NCBI RefSeq assembly: GCF_022640935.1
Contig: NZ_JALCCV010000003.1
Coordinates: 78,186-142,185, forward strand
Source of the DNA: Bifidobacterium sp.
GTDB taxonomy: Bacteria; Actinomycetota; Actinomycetes; Actinomycetales; Bifidobacteriaceae
DNA: 64,000 nucleotides
Direction: 5' to 3'
In this document: piece by piece, positions 55,857 through 64,000 of the stretch
Numbering within the stretch: position 1 is the stretch's first letter
How the letters are laid out: the number at the start of each line of letters is the position of its first letter
The notes under the pieces: generated by a model
The model's input: only the letters and a program-made list of their open reading frames with translations
Told to the model about the DNA's origin: nothing
Database searches by the model: none
Position numbers and translations under genes: made by a program

Positions 55857-57746
55857 ATGGCGCACCCGCAAGTATTGATGCTGAGCGACATCAGCTATGA
55901 GTATCCCAGTTCTCCGACCCCGCTGTTCGAACACGTCAGCGCAACGTTCCCGCCCGGATGGACTGCGGTGCTGGGCGATAACGGCATCGGCAAAACCACG
56001 CTGATGCAGATCGTGCTGGGGCGCTTGGAACCAGACAAAGGCACTATCGCACCGAAACCGGGCAGCTTGGTCAGTGCATATTGCCCGCAGCGCACCGACG
56101 AAGCGCCTGCAAATATCGAAGATTTCGCCATCGACTGGTCGCCTGGAACCTTGCAGATTCGCGAGGCCTTGGGCATCGGCGATGATTGGGCGTATCGCTA
56201 CGACAGTCTGTCGGGCGGCGAGGCGAAGCGGCTTCAGCTCGCATGCGCGCTTTCGCTGCGTCCTGATCTGCTGATACTCGATGAGCCGACCAACCATGTC
56301 GACGAACCCGCGCGTTCGGCGATTGCCGAGGCGATGCATTCTTTCAACGGCATAGGCATCGTGGTGTCGCATGACGTGGATCTGATCGAGGACGCGTGTT
56401 CGCGTTGCGCGGCATTCGAACGGCGGCATGTGAATGGCAGCAATGTCACAGCGATTCTTGAATTCGCTGGCGGCTACAGCGATATGACGGCTCAGATCGA
56501 ACGCCGGGATCGTGCGGCCAGTGATGCCGCGACAGGCGCGGACAGGGAGGCAAAGCGCTTGCGACGCATACGGGCCGAGCGCTTCCGACAAGTGCAGCAG
56601 GCCGACGCGATCAAGCGGCATGGAGAGCGAATCGACCCGAAGGATCATGACGCTCGAAACCGTCGAATCGGGGCGAAGGCGCTGAGTCTGGACGCCAATC
56701 CCGCACGGCAGTATGCACAGTTAAGTGGGCGGTTGGCAGCTGCCGACGAGCGTGCGGCGAGCATAGCGACTGCGGCGAAACGCTACGACGGCCAGATCTG
56801 GTTCGACATCGAGCCCAGCCATCGCAGGGAATTGGCGCATCTGCCTGCAGGGGTTATCCGCTATGGCTCCGATACGGTGATAACCGAACCGAATGCCGAC
56901 CGGCATATGGCGCTGGCCCAATTGCGCGTTGTTTCGTGGGAATCAACAGGGAAGAATGCCAGGTCGGCGTTGCCGCGGAAAGAGCCGGCGCGGAATCCGC
57001 AAAAAAATGCAGGCGGCATAGCCTTCGCAGCAGGAACAGTGGATTCTCCCCGCATGGGCGTGGCGATCCCGATTCTGAGCGTCGGACCGCGCGACCACAT
57101 CGGCATCGCCGGGCCAAACGGGGGAGGGAAGACCACGGTTGTGCATGCCGTGCTGAGAAGTCTGGAGAACCGGAACAGGATTAACGGCCAGAATGGGGCA
57201 TCCGGCCAGAACGCCGAAAAGAGTCTGGACGAGGAAACCAGCCGGAGCGGTTCGGACGGGCCGGGCAGACCGAACTCTCCGAATGGACGGCATGGCCAGA
57301 ATAACCGGAAAGCCTTGAATAGGCAGAACATCCAGAATACACAGAACGCCAACAATGTGGTCGAAGGCAATGAGGTGCCCTACCTCATGCTTGCACAGGA
57401 CACCACCGACGATGATGCGAAGCGCGCGCTAGCGCAGTTGCACGAATTGCCAGCCGAAGCCAGATCGCAAGTGCTGAGCTCCTATGCCCAGCTGAACGCC
57501 GACCCGGACCGGTTGGCTTCCGGCGCATCGCCCTCGCCGGGGGAGTTGCGCAAACTGCTGCTGTGCTTGGGCATCGCGTGCAGCCCGCAGCTCGTCATCA
57601 TGGATGAGCCGACCAATCACCTCGATCTGCATTCCAAACAGACGCTGGCCGCAGCTCTGCAGATGTATCCGGGCGCTCTGATCGTAGTCTCCCATGAGCG
57701 CTAGTTCCTGAAGCAGGTTGCCTCGACGCTCTGGGAGGTCGGCTGA
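55857..57746 (+). CDS. ABC-F ATPase, ended 13 codons early by an amber stop
   Basis: A soluble protein with two ABC domains and no membrane helices, the ABC-F layout (ribosome-acting translation or antibiotic-resistance factors). First domain: GDNGIGKTT, LSGGEAKRLQLACAL, LILDEPTNHVDE. Second domain: GPNGGGKTT, SPGELRKLLLCLGIA, IMDEPTNHLDLH. A 65-residue asparagine/glycine/glutamine-rich insertion lies at about 438-503. The frame stops at TAG 57702-57704 after VVSHER. The next 13 codons read FLKQVASTLWEVG, then TGA 57744-57746; this is how such proteins normally end. So 615 residues are made without the final strand and helix. It may still function, or be an early pseudogene. ATG 55857 has GGAG upstream. 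Confidence 0.85.
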
Positions 57747-57957
57747 CACGGCCGCTATTGCTCACCGTGCCGGACCAGAAGCGCCGCCGCCGCGGTGGCG
57801 AGCGTAGTCGTCGGCGAATGCCTGATGGTCACGCAGCTGCAGCAGGCCGCATGGTCCGCCCCACAATGATGGGCACGCTGCAGCCTTCCACGCGAGTCGC
57901 CCGCCGCGCCCTGACGATGCCGCCAATGGATCTGGTTACAGAACGGCTGAAAGAAGA
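57747..57957. other. Short gap with no recognised gene
   Basis: A GC-rich 211-base stretch between the ABC-F gene and the ackA terminator. It carries no ribosome binding site followed by a plausible frame. It looks like decayed coding sequence but I could not identify a parent. Confidence 0.4.
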
Positions 57958-58016
57958 GCGCATAGTGACGAATGAGGATCTCGCATCATGCGAGGCCCTC
58001 ATTCGTCACTATGCGC
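57958..58016 (-). terminator. Terminator downstream of ackA
   Basis: Perfect 20-bp arms (57958-57977 and 57997-58016) with an inner CTCGC/GCGAG stem, 38 bases beyond the ackA stop on the minus strand. The minus-strand sequence after it is pyrimidine-rich (CTCTTCTTTC). Confidence 0.75.
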
Positions 58017-58054
58017 CTAGAGCAATCACGTTGGGCGCGGAAAATCAACGCATA

Positions 58055-59284
58055 TCAGCGCGTGAAGACGTTGCCGTAGGAATCCTTGCCCTCGATCGCG
58101 ATCGCATCGGCCTTGCGGGCGATGGCAAGCTCTTCGTTCGTCGGGATTACAGCGACGATGACCTTGCTGTCGGGCGTAGAGATGATGCGCGGCTCTTTCG
58201 AGCGCGTGTTGTTCTTCGCATCGTCGAGCTTGACGCCGAAGGGGGCGAGCTTCTCGCACACGGCGCGGCGCACGATCTCGTCGTTCTCGCCGACGCCGGC
58301 GGTGAAGGTCAGCACGTCGAGGCCGCCCATCTGCGCGGTGTAGTTGCCGACGTAGCCGACGATGCGGTGGATGTAGACGGCCAGCGCGAGCTTGGCGTCC
58401 TCATTGCCCTCCGCGATGAGACGATGGACCTCGCGCATGTCGCCGAAGCCGGTCATGCCCATCATGCCGGAACGCTTGTTGAACAGCGTGTCCAGCTCGT
58501 CGACGTTCATATGGGCGTTGCGGATCAGATGGAAGACGACGGCCGGGTCGATATCGCCGGTGCGCCCGCCCATGACCAGGCCTTCGAGCGGAGTGAGGCC
58601 CATCGAAGTGTCGATCGGGCGGCCGGAGACCTGTGCCGAAGCCGAAGCGCCGTTGCCGATGTGCAGCACGATCTGCTTGAGGCCTTCGGCAGGCTTGCCA
58701 ACGATGCCGGGAACCACGGAGCCGATGTACTCGTGCGAAGTGCCGTGCGCGCCATAGCGACGAATATGGTACTTCTCGGCGATGTCCTTGTTCAGCGCGT
58801 AGGTGCTGGCTTCCTTGGGCAGCTGGAAGAAGAAGGAGGAATCGAAGACGAAGACCTGCGGCACATCAGGCAGCAAGGCGGTCATGACTTCGGCGCCGAT
58901 TGCCTCGGGACCGTTGTGCAGCGGGGCGAGCACGGCGAGATCCTTGACCTTGCCGATGGTCTTGGTGTTGACCAGCGCCGGCTTGGGGAAAACCGATCCG
59001 CCTTGAACCACGCGATGGCCGACGGCGACGATGCCCGCCTCCTCCAGCTTGGGACCGAACTCGCCGAAGAGCTCGAGGACACGCTTCAGACCCTGCTCAT
59101 GATCATGAATGGGCTCTTCCAGCTCGTGCTTCTCGCCGTTGAACTCATGCTTGTAATGACCGTCGATCGGTTCGCCGATTTTCTCGACCAGACCGGAGGC
59201 CAGGCCTTCGCCAGTCTCCAGATCCACCAGCTGATATTTGATCGAGCTGGAACCGGAATTGATGACAAGGACGGTTTTCGCCAT
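58055..59284 (-). CDS. ackA: Acetate kinase
   Basis: 409 residues, the normal length. Phosphate loop region VLVINSGSSSIKYQL, arginine in VGHRVVQGG, catalytic aspartate in VFVFDSSFF, acetate site GAHGTSHEYI, adenosine site LHIGNGASASA and FTAGVGENDE. It turns acetyl phosphate and ADP into acetate and ATP, the main energy step of the bifid shunt. ATG 59284 has GGAGGAA nine bases upstream; a longer reading is excluded by that site. It follows pta on the same strand after 152 bases and ends at a strong hairpin. Confidence 0.97.
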   Translation of the reverse strand: MAKTVLVINSGSSSIKYQLVDLETGEGLASGLVEKIGEPIDGHYKHEFNGEKHELEEPIHDHEQGLKRVLELFGEFGPKLEEAGIVAVGHRVVQGGSVFPKPALVNTKTIGKVKDLAVLAPLHNGPEAIGAEVMTALLPDVPQVFVFDSSFFFQLPKEASTYALNKDIAEKYHIRRYGAHGTSHEYIGSVVPGIVGKPAEGLKQIVLHIGNGASASAQVSGRPIDTSMGLTPLEGLVMGGRTGDIDPAVVFHLIRNAHMNVDELDTLFNKRSGMMGMTGFGDMREVHRLIAEGNEDAKLALAVYIHRIVGYVGNYTAQMGGLDVLTFTAGVGENDEIVRRAVCEKLAPFGVKLDDAKNNTRSKEPRIISTPDSKVIVAVIPTNEELAIARKADAIAIEGKDSYGNVFTR

Positions 59285-59436
59285 TGTGGGCTTCCTCCAT
59301 GTTGAATTGAATTGCATACGATCCGCGCGAGGATGCACGGCTGCCAAACCCCAAGAGTACTCGCCAGCGGCTACAACCGATTGAGTTTTGCCTGGTTGCC
59401 GAGTGCCTCACCGCAGCATTATCATCACTGCATTCC

Positions 59437-61119
59437 TCACCGCTGGGCTTCCACCGCGGTAAGCGCCACCGTGTTGACGATATCCTCGACCAAGGCGCCG
59501 CGTGATAGATCGTTGACTGGTCTGTTCAGTCCCTGCAGCACCGGCCCGATGGCGATCGCGCCTGAAGTGCGTTGCACCGCCTTGTAAGCGATGTTGCCGG
59601 CTGCCAAACTGGGGAAGACAAAGACGTTGACATGCCCGGCGACTTCGTTGCCCTTCGCTTTCGCCACCGCCACAGTAGGGGACCAGGCGGCGTCGAACTG
59701 GATGGAGCCGACGACCGGAAGCCCGGGGGCCTTTTCTTTGACGATGGCCGTGGCCTGCTCGACCAGATCGACGTCCGGGCCCTTGCCCGAGCCGAGCGTC
59801 GAATAGCACAGCATGCCTACCTTGGGGTCGATGCCGAAGGCCTTGGCTGTCGCGGCCGACTGGATGGCGATGTCGGCCAGCTGCTCGGCGCTCGGATTGA
59901 GGTTGATCGCGCAATCGGCGAACAGCGCGACATGGTCCTTGAAGCACATGAGGAAGGCGCCGGAAACCAGCGAGGCGCCGGGCTTAGTCTTGATGACCTG
60001 CAGCGCCGGGCGCACGGTGTTGGCAGTGGAGTTGATCGAGCCCGAGACCAAGCCGTCCGCCTTGCCGAGCACGACGAGCATCGTGCCGAAGTAGCTCGCA
60101 TCGCCCAGCTGCTTGCGCGCCTGTTCCTCGGTCATGCCCTTCTTGGCGCGCAACTCGCACAGTTTGGCGACCATCGGCCCCAGCACCGTCTCATCGTCCA
60201 TGGCCTGATAGGCGGCCTTGCCCAGCGAATTGAGCCCTAGCTCCTTGCCGCGGGAGAGGATTGCGCCTTTATCGCCCACGATGATGAGGTCGACGATATC
60301 TCGTTTCAACAAATAGTCGGCTGCCTCGAGAATGCGATCCTCCGAGCCTTCGGGCAATACGATGGTCTTCTTGGCCGATTTGGCCTTGGCGAGCAGTTCG
60401 TTCTGGAACGCATATGGTGTAATCGGCGCAGCGAAAGGCTCGTCCAATGCGCGGAGGAGTTCTTCTTCCGGCACATTGCTGCGGAAGATGGCCTCGACCT
60501 TGGCTGCAGCATCCGGATCGGAGTCGCTCGGGAAATCCATTTTCGGCAAGGTCCACACCGGCACGGGGGAGTCGGCCAGGGCCTCTTTGGCTTCTGCGGC
60601 TTTGTCGCCGGTGCAGCCGGTCACGAATACGCCGACGACCTTGGATCCAGCCTGCTCGATAGTCGCTGCGCAGGCTTCAACCGTTTGCTTGACCTGCTTT
60701 CCATTGCGCGAAATCGTGCAGACCGCCAGAAACACAGGGGCTTTGAGGTCAGCTGAAATCATGGCGTTAAATACAAAGTTTTCGGGGTCATAGACCGCTG
60801 ATTTGTCGGAACCGATAATGACCATGCGTTCTGCCTGCGCAGCCTGTACGGCATGCTGGTATGCTGCCACGATATCGCCGCGCGCCCCGGCCTTGTCTTT
60901 GCGTGCGTGGCACGGGCACGCAGCGCGCACCTCGTCAAGGTTCTGGTCAGCGTTTGCAGCATCGAGCAGAACCGGGGTAAAGGTCTCTTTCCTGCATGCT
61001 ACCGGCCGGAATACGCCGGTGCGATAGTTTGAGGCGAGAACCTTGAGTACGCCATAGGCCGCGACATTACGACCGTTGGCCCCTTCAGGGCTGGCGATAT
61101 AGATGGCAGTGGTGGTCAC
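59437..61119 (-). CDS. pta: Phosphate acetyltransferase
   Basis: 560 residues. The N-terminal region (about 1-200) is a dethiobiotin synthetase-like P-loop domain (IYIASPEGANGRNVAAYGVL), in which the usual GKT is replaced by GRN. The C-terminal PTA domain (about 225-560) shows KTIVLPEGSEDRILEAADYL, GKADGLVSGSINSTANTVRP and VFVFPSLAAGNIAYKAVQR. It interconverts acetyl-CoA and acetyl phosphate. It is shorter than the 714-residue E. coli enzyme because no DRTGG domain is present. The start is GTG 61119 with AAGGAG ten bases upstream. It is followed by ackA. Confidence 0.95.
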   Translation of the reverse strand: MTTTAIYIASPEGANGRNVAAYGVLKVLASNYRTGVFRPVACRKETFTPVLLDAANADQNLDEVRAACPCHARKDKAGARGDIVAAYQHAVQAAQAERMVIIGSDKSAVYDPENFVFNAMISADLKAPVFLAVCTISRNGKQVKQTVEACAATIEQAGSKVVGVFVTGCTGDKAAEAKEALADSPVPVWTLPKMDFPSDSDPDAAAKVEAIFRSNVPEEELLRALDEPFAAPITPYAFQNELLAKAKSAKKTIVLPEGSEDRILEAADYLLKRDIVDLIIVGDKGAILSRGKELGLNSLGKAAYQAMDDETVLGPMVAKLCELRAKKGMTEEQARKQLGDASYFGTMLVVLGKADGLVSGSINSTANTVRPALQVIKTKPGASLVSGAFLMCFKDHVALFADCAINLNPSAEQLADIAIQSAATAKAFGIDPKVGMLCYSTLGSGKGPDVDLVEQATAIVKEKAPGLPVVGSIQFDAAWSPTVAVAKAKGNEVAGHVNVFVFPSLAAGNIAYKAVQRTSGAIAIGPVLQGLNRPVNDLSRGALVEDIVNTVALTAVEAQR

Positions 61120-61423
61120 GATGAAACGCTCCTTTGCGCATCGAAACGATGCGTCATGGTATCGATGTCTTTGTCGATTGTTCAGGCCTGTTTACGCAGG
61201 CCGCATATTTATTGTAGATGCAGGCGAGGCATCGGCGTTTCGCCCGTGTACATGGGAATATGCGTGGGAACTTGATCTATAAGTGAGATATGCGCTGACA
61301 AACTCAGCGGGAAAATGCAAACCGCACGGCGAAGCATGAGCGGCTGACGAGGCCAAATACTATGCCCTGAGGCACGGCAACCTTGGTCACGGCAATGTGC
61401 GAGCATACGCAGCAGCGAAAGAT

Positions 61424-61471
61424 ATGGCGAGGGAGGGACACCAAGTCTGCCTGGTGCCCCTCCCTCGCCAT
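61424..61471 (-). terminator. Terminator downstream of xfp
   Basis: 20-base arms (61424-61443 and 61452-61471) that pair except for one mismatch, 74 bases beyond the xfp stop on the minus strand. The rest of the 426-base xfp-pta gap (61120-61545) shows no gene; a 7-bp dyad CGCATCG-AAA-CGATGCG (61137-61153) lies just before the pta ribosome binding site. Confidence 0.75.
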
Positions 61472-61545
61472 TGCGGTATCAACGCCGTTATAGCGCCAAC
61501 ATCGTTACCTTGTCAGCGTTTGGTTTTTGCAAACGCATCGCAAGA

Positions 61546-64000
61546 TTACTCGTTGTCGCCTGCGGTGGCAGCGGTCGCGGTGACCGCGCCAGCCTTCTCG
61601 GTCTTGACGCCCGACCACACCCAGTCGGTGTAATCCGGGTGGTCATAGCCCTTGTCGACCGCGAACTGGAAGGCTTCGTCACGGAAGGCCTCCAGTTTGT
61701 CGATATCGGCGGCGAACTTGTCGGCGTCCACCATGCGCAGCGCCTCGGCGGTGAGCTCATAGCGGTCGATGTCGTTGACGCGCACCATGTCGTAAGGCGT
61801 GGTGGTCGAGCCCTGTTCCTTGTAGCCGTGAACGTTGAAATTGTCGTGGTTCGGGCGATCGTAGATCAGGCCGCGCACGTCATGCGCATAGGAGTGGTAG
61901 GCGAACAACACCGGCTTGTCGGCGGTGAACAGATCAGCGAACTCCTCGTCGGAGAGGGCCTCGTTATTCTCCTTGGCGGACTGCAGCTTGAGCAGATCCA
62001 CCACGTTGACAACCTTGTACTTGATGCCGAAAGCGCTGAGCTTGTCGGCTGCTGCCATCAGTTCCTGGGTCGGGACATCACCCGCGGCGGCGAGAACAAC
62101 CTGCACCTCGTCGTTGCTTTCGACGTTCGACGCCCACTTCCACTCGGCAGCGCCCTTTTCGAGCTCCGCACGGGCTTCATCGAGGGACAGCCAGGTAGCC
62201 GCCGGCTGCTTGCCGGCGATAATCGCGTTGATCTGATTGGTCGACTTGAACACTCGTTCGCCGACGGCCAGCAGCATGTTGGCATCGACCGGGAAGTAGA
62301 TGTTCACGACGTGGTCGTTGTTGAAGGTCTTGTTCAGCAGCAGCGAGGTCACGCCCGGATCCTGATGCGAGAAGCCGTTGTGATCCTGGCGCCACACGTG
62401 CGAGGAGACCAGCAGGTTCATCGAGGAGATAGGCTTGCGCCATGGGATCTCGCGCACAGTGGCCTCAAGCCACTTCGCATGCTGATTGAGCATGGAGTCG
62501 ATCACGTGCACGAAGGACTCGTAGGAGCTCCAGATGCCGTGGCGGCCGGTGAGCAGATAGCCCTCGAGGAAGCCTTCCATCTGATGCTCGGAAAGCTGCT
62601 CGGTGACCTGGCCGGTGACGGCCATGTGCTCGTCGACCTGAGCCGAGAGATAGCCGGCGTCCCACTGCTTGTTCGTCACCTCATATGCGGCCTGCAGACG
62701 GTTCGACGCGGTTTCGTCCGGTCCGAAGATACGGAAGGAATCCGGATTGAGCCTGATGATGTCGCGGGTGTACAGGCCGAGGCGACGGGTCGCCTCGAGC
62801 TGGCCCCAGCCGTGGCCGTACTCCTGGACTTCCTTGACCTCGTAGTCCTCGAGCTTGGGCAGCTTGAGATCCTCGCGGATACGGCCGCCGTTGGCGTTCG
62901 GGTTCTCGCCGATGCGCAGCTCGCCTTCAGGCATGAAGGAGGTGACATCGTCCCTGAGCGCGCCGCTCTCGTCGAAGAGCTCTTCGGGCTTGTAGGTCTC
63001 CAGCCAGTTCTTGAGAACTTCGAAGTGCGCTTCGGTGTCGCGGGCGGAAGCCAGCGGAACCTGATGGGCGCGCCAGGAACCCTCGGTCTTCTTGCCGTCG
63101 ATGAACTTCGGGCAGGTCCAGCCCTTGGGGGTGCGGAAGATGATCATCGGGTAGAATGGGCGGGTCATGTCATCGGTCTGGGCCGCGGCCTTGATGTCGC
63201 AGATCTCGTCGAAGACGGACTCGAACAGGTCGGCGAAGCGACGGTGGATCGACTGGTGGCTCTCATCGTCGAAGCCGGCGACGAACTCGTAGGGCTCGTA
63301 GCCCATGCCGTGGAAGAAGTCGTGCAGCTCTTCGTCGGAGATGCGCGAAAGGATGGAGGGGTTGGCGATCTTGTAGCCATTGAGGTGCAGGATCGGCAGC
63401 ACGATTCCATCGGTGCGCGGATTGACGAGCTTGTTGGATTGCCAGCCGGTGGCAAGCGGGCCGGTCTCGGCTTCGCCGTCGCCGACGATGGCCGGCACGA
63501 ACAAGCTCGGGTTGTTCATGATGGCGCCATAGGCATGGCTCAGTGCGTAGCCCAGCTCGCCGCCCTCATGGATCGAGCCCGGGGTCTCGGGCGCGAAGTG
63601 GGAGGGGATGCCGCCGGGATAGGAGAACTGGCGGAAGAACTTCTGCAGTCCGGCCTCGTCCTTCGTAATGTTCGGGAAATACTCGGTGTAGGTGCCGTCG
63701 ATATAGGACTGCGCAGTGCCCGCAGGGCCGCCGTGGCCTGGTCCCATGATGATCACCGTGTTCTGCTGATGATCGGCGATGAGACGGTTGATGTGGCCGA
63801 TGAGGAAGTTCAGGCCCGGGGTGGTTCCCCAATGACCCACCAGACGGTGCTTCACGTCTTCACGCGTGAAAGGCTCCTTCATCAAGGGATTGCTACGAAG
63901 ATAAATCTGGCCGATGGACAGATAGTTGGCAGCGCGCCAATACTTGTCCACGCCTTCGAGGGCGTCCTCGGAAACCGGAGCGTCAAGCTTCTTCCAAGGG
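61546..64000 (-). CDS. xfp: Xylulose-5-phosphate/fructose-6-phosphate phosphoketolase, missing its first residues
   Basis: 818 codons are present and the frame runs off the right edge; by the family's usual start only about nine residues are missing. The sequence enters at [20 protein letters not shown]. Thiamine diphosphate enzyme features include [32 protein letters not shown] and the second-domain [15 protein letters not shown]. It splits fructose 6-phosphate or xylulose 5-phosphate with phosphate into acetyl phosphate plus a C4 or C3 sugar phosphate; this is the defining step of Bifidobacterium sugar metabolism. The C-terminus ends [15 protein letters not shown] ([11 protein letters not shown] read here as [11 protein letters not shown] with alanines), as usual for the genus. 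A hairpin follows the stop. Confidence 0.97.
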   Translation of the reverse strand, partial: PWKKLDAPVSEDALEGVDKYWRAANYLSIGQIYLRSNPLMKEPFTREDVKHRLVGHWGTTPGLNFLIGHINRLIADHQQNTVIIMGPGHGGPAGTAQSYIDGTYTEYFPNITKDEAGLQKFFRQFSYPGGIPSHFAPETPGSIHEGGELGYALSHAYGAIMNNPSLFVPAIVGDGEAETGPLATGWQSNKLVNPRTDGIVLPILHLNGYKIANPSILSRISDEELHDFFHGMGYEPYEFVAGFDDESHQSIHRRFADLFESVFDEICDIKAAAQTDDMTRPFYPMIIFRTPKGWTCPKFIDGKKTEGSWRAHQVPLASARDTEAHFEVLKNWLETYKPEELFDESGALRDDVTSFMPEGELRIGENPNANGGRIREDLKLPKLEDYEVKEVQEYGHGWGQLEATRRLGLYTRDIIRLNPDSFRIFGPDETASNRLQAAYEVTNKQWDAGYLSAQVDEHMAVTGQVTEQLSEHQMEGFLEGYLLTGRHGIWSSYESFVHVIDSMLNQHAKWLEATVREIPWRKPISSMNLLVSSHVWRQDHNGFSHQDPGVTSLLLNKTFNNDHVVNIYFPVDANMLLAVGERVFKSTNQINAIIAGKQPAATWLSLDEARAELEKGAAEWKWASNVESNDEVQVVLAAAGDVPTQELMAAADKLSAFGIKYKVVNVVDLLKLQSAKENNEALSDEEFADLFTADKPVLFAYHSYAHDVRGLIYDRPNHDNFNVHGYKEQGSTTTPYDMVRVNDIDRYELTAEALRMVDADKFAADIDKLEAFRDEAFQFAVDKGYDHPDYTDWVWSGVKTEKAGAVTATAATAGDNE

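Noticed and set aside
57702..57704. Programmed amber read-through or pyrrolysine use in the ABC-F gene
   Set aside because: No pyrrolysine system is known in Bifidobacterium and no stimulatory structure is evident; a plain nonsense mutation is the simpler reading.
57758..59305. A 515-codon plus-strand frame opposite ackA
   Set aside because: It is fully antisense to acetate kinase, has histidine/valine/aspartate-biased composition typical of shadow frames, and no ribosome binding site.

Overview
The window is about 60% GC and reads as a chromosomal segment of a Bifidobacterium. The strongest evidence is a phosphoketolase at the right edge (xfp), next to pta and ackA: these are the acetyl-phosphate and acetate steps of the bifid shunt. 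A polyphosphate glucokinase, a DUF349 protein, a DUF3027 protein, a glutamate-type gluABCD transporter and an orphan WXG100 protein also fit an actinobacterium. I cannot name the species.

Layout, left to right. 1-10.4 kb: the 3' end of groL, an orphan WXG100 gene, a TPM-domain protein overlapping a PhoP/PhoR-like two-component pair, a cold-shock protein, a DUF3027 protein, a two-domain universal stress protein and clpC. This is a stress and envelope block. 10.2-19.3 kb: three consecutive hairpins, a DUF349 gene, hisS, aspS and the gluABCD operon. 19.5-26.4 kb: a Ugp/Msm-like ABC importer. A 36-codon ORF is coupled between its two permease genes, and a beta-CASP-like metallo-beta-lactamase gene sits between the second permease and the binding protein. 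A HAD-IIA phosphatase follows. 26.4-34.2 kb: a broken Nudix gene, a large SF2 helicase, a second Nudix remnant, rarA, a 2-hydroxyacid dehydrogenase and an amidohydrolase. 34.3-38.6 kb (minus strand): a nitroreductase, then an FMN riboswitch with its own promoter, ribU, and a gene fusing two ECF ATPases to EcfT. 38.8-46.8 kb: ppgK, an aminotransferase, and a divergent pair made of a 787-aa membrane protein and a 1157-aa protein of unknown function. 46.9-58 kb: an unusually long ligA, remnants of at least two ABC transporters, mrp, a drug-efflux operon with its TetR regulator and an operator over the start site, an 870-base stretch with no recognised gene holding a 29-bp inverted repeat, and an ABC-F gene ended early by an amber codon. 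58-64 kb (minus strand): ackA, pta and xfp, with xfp cut by the window edge.

Glucose phosphorylated by PpgK can enter the bifid shunt, where phosphoketolase makes acetyl phosphate and AckA turns it into acetate and ATP. Pta links acetyl phosphate to acetyl-CoA. Transport is the other theme, with glutamate-type, Ugp-like, ECF riboflavin, drug-efflux and decayed exporter systems. The decayed genes cluster at 26.4-26.8, 29.5-29.9, 49.6-49.9, 51.5-52.1 and 55.0-58.0 kb, which suggests repeated gene loss between conserved housekeeping blocks. I saw no tRNA, rRNA, CRISPR array, transposase or integrase.
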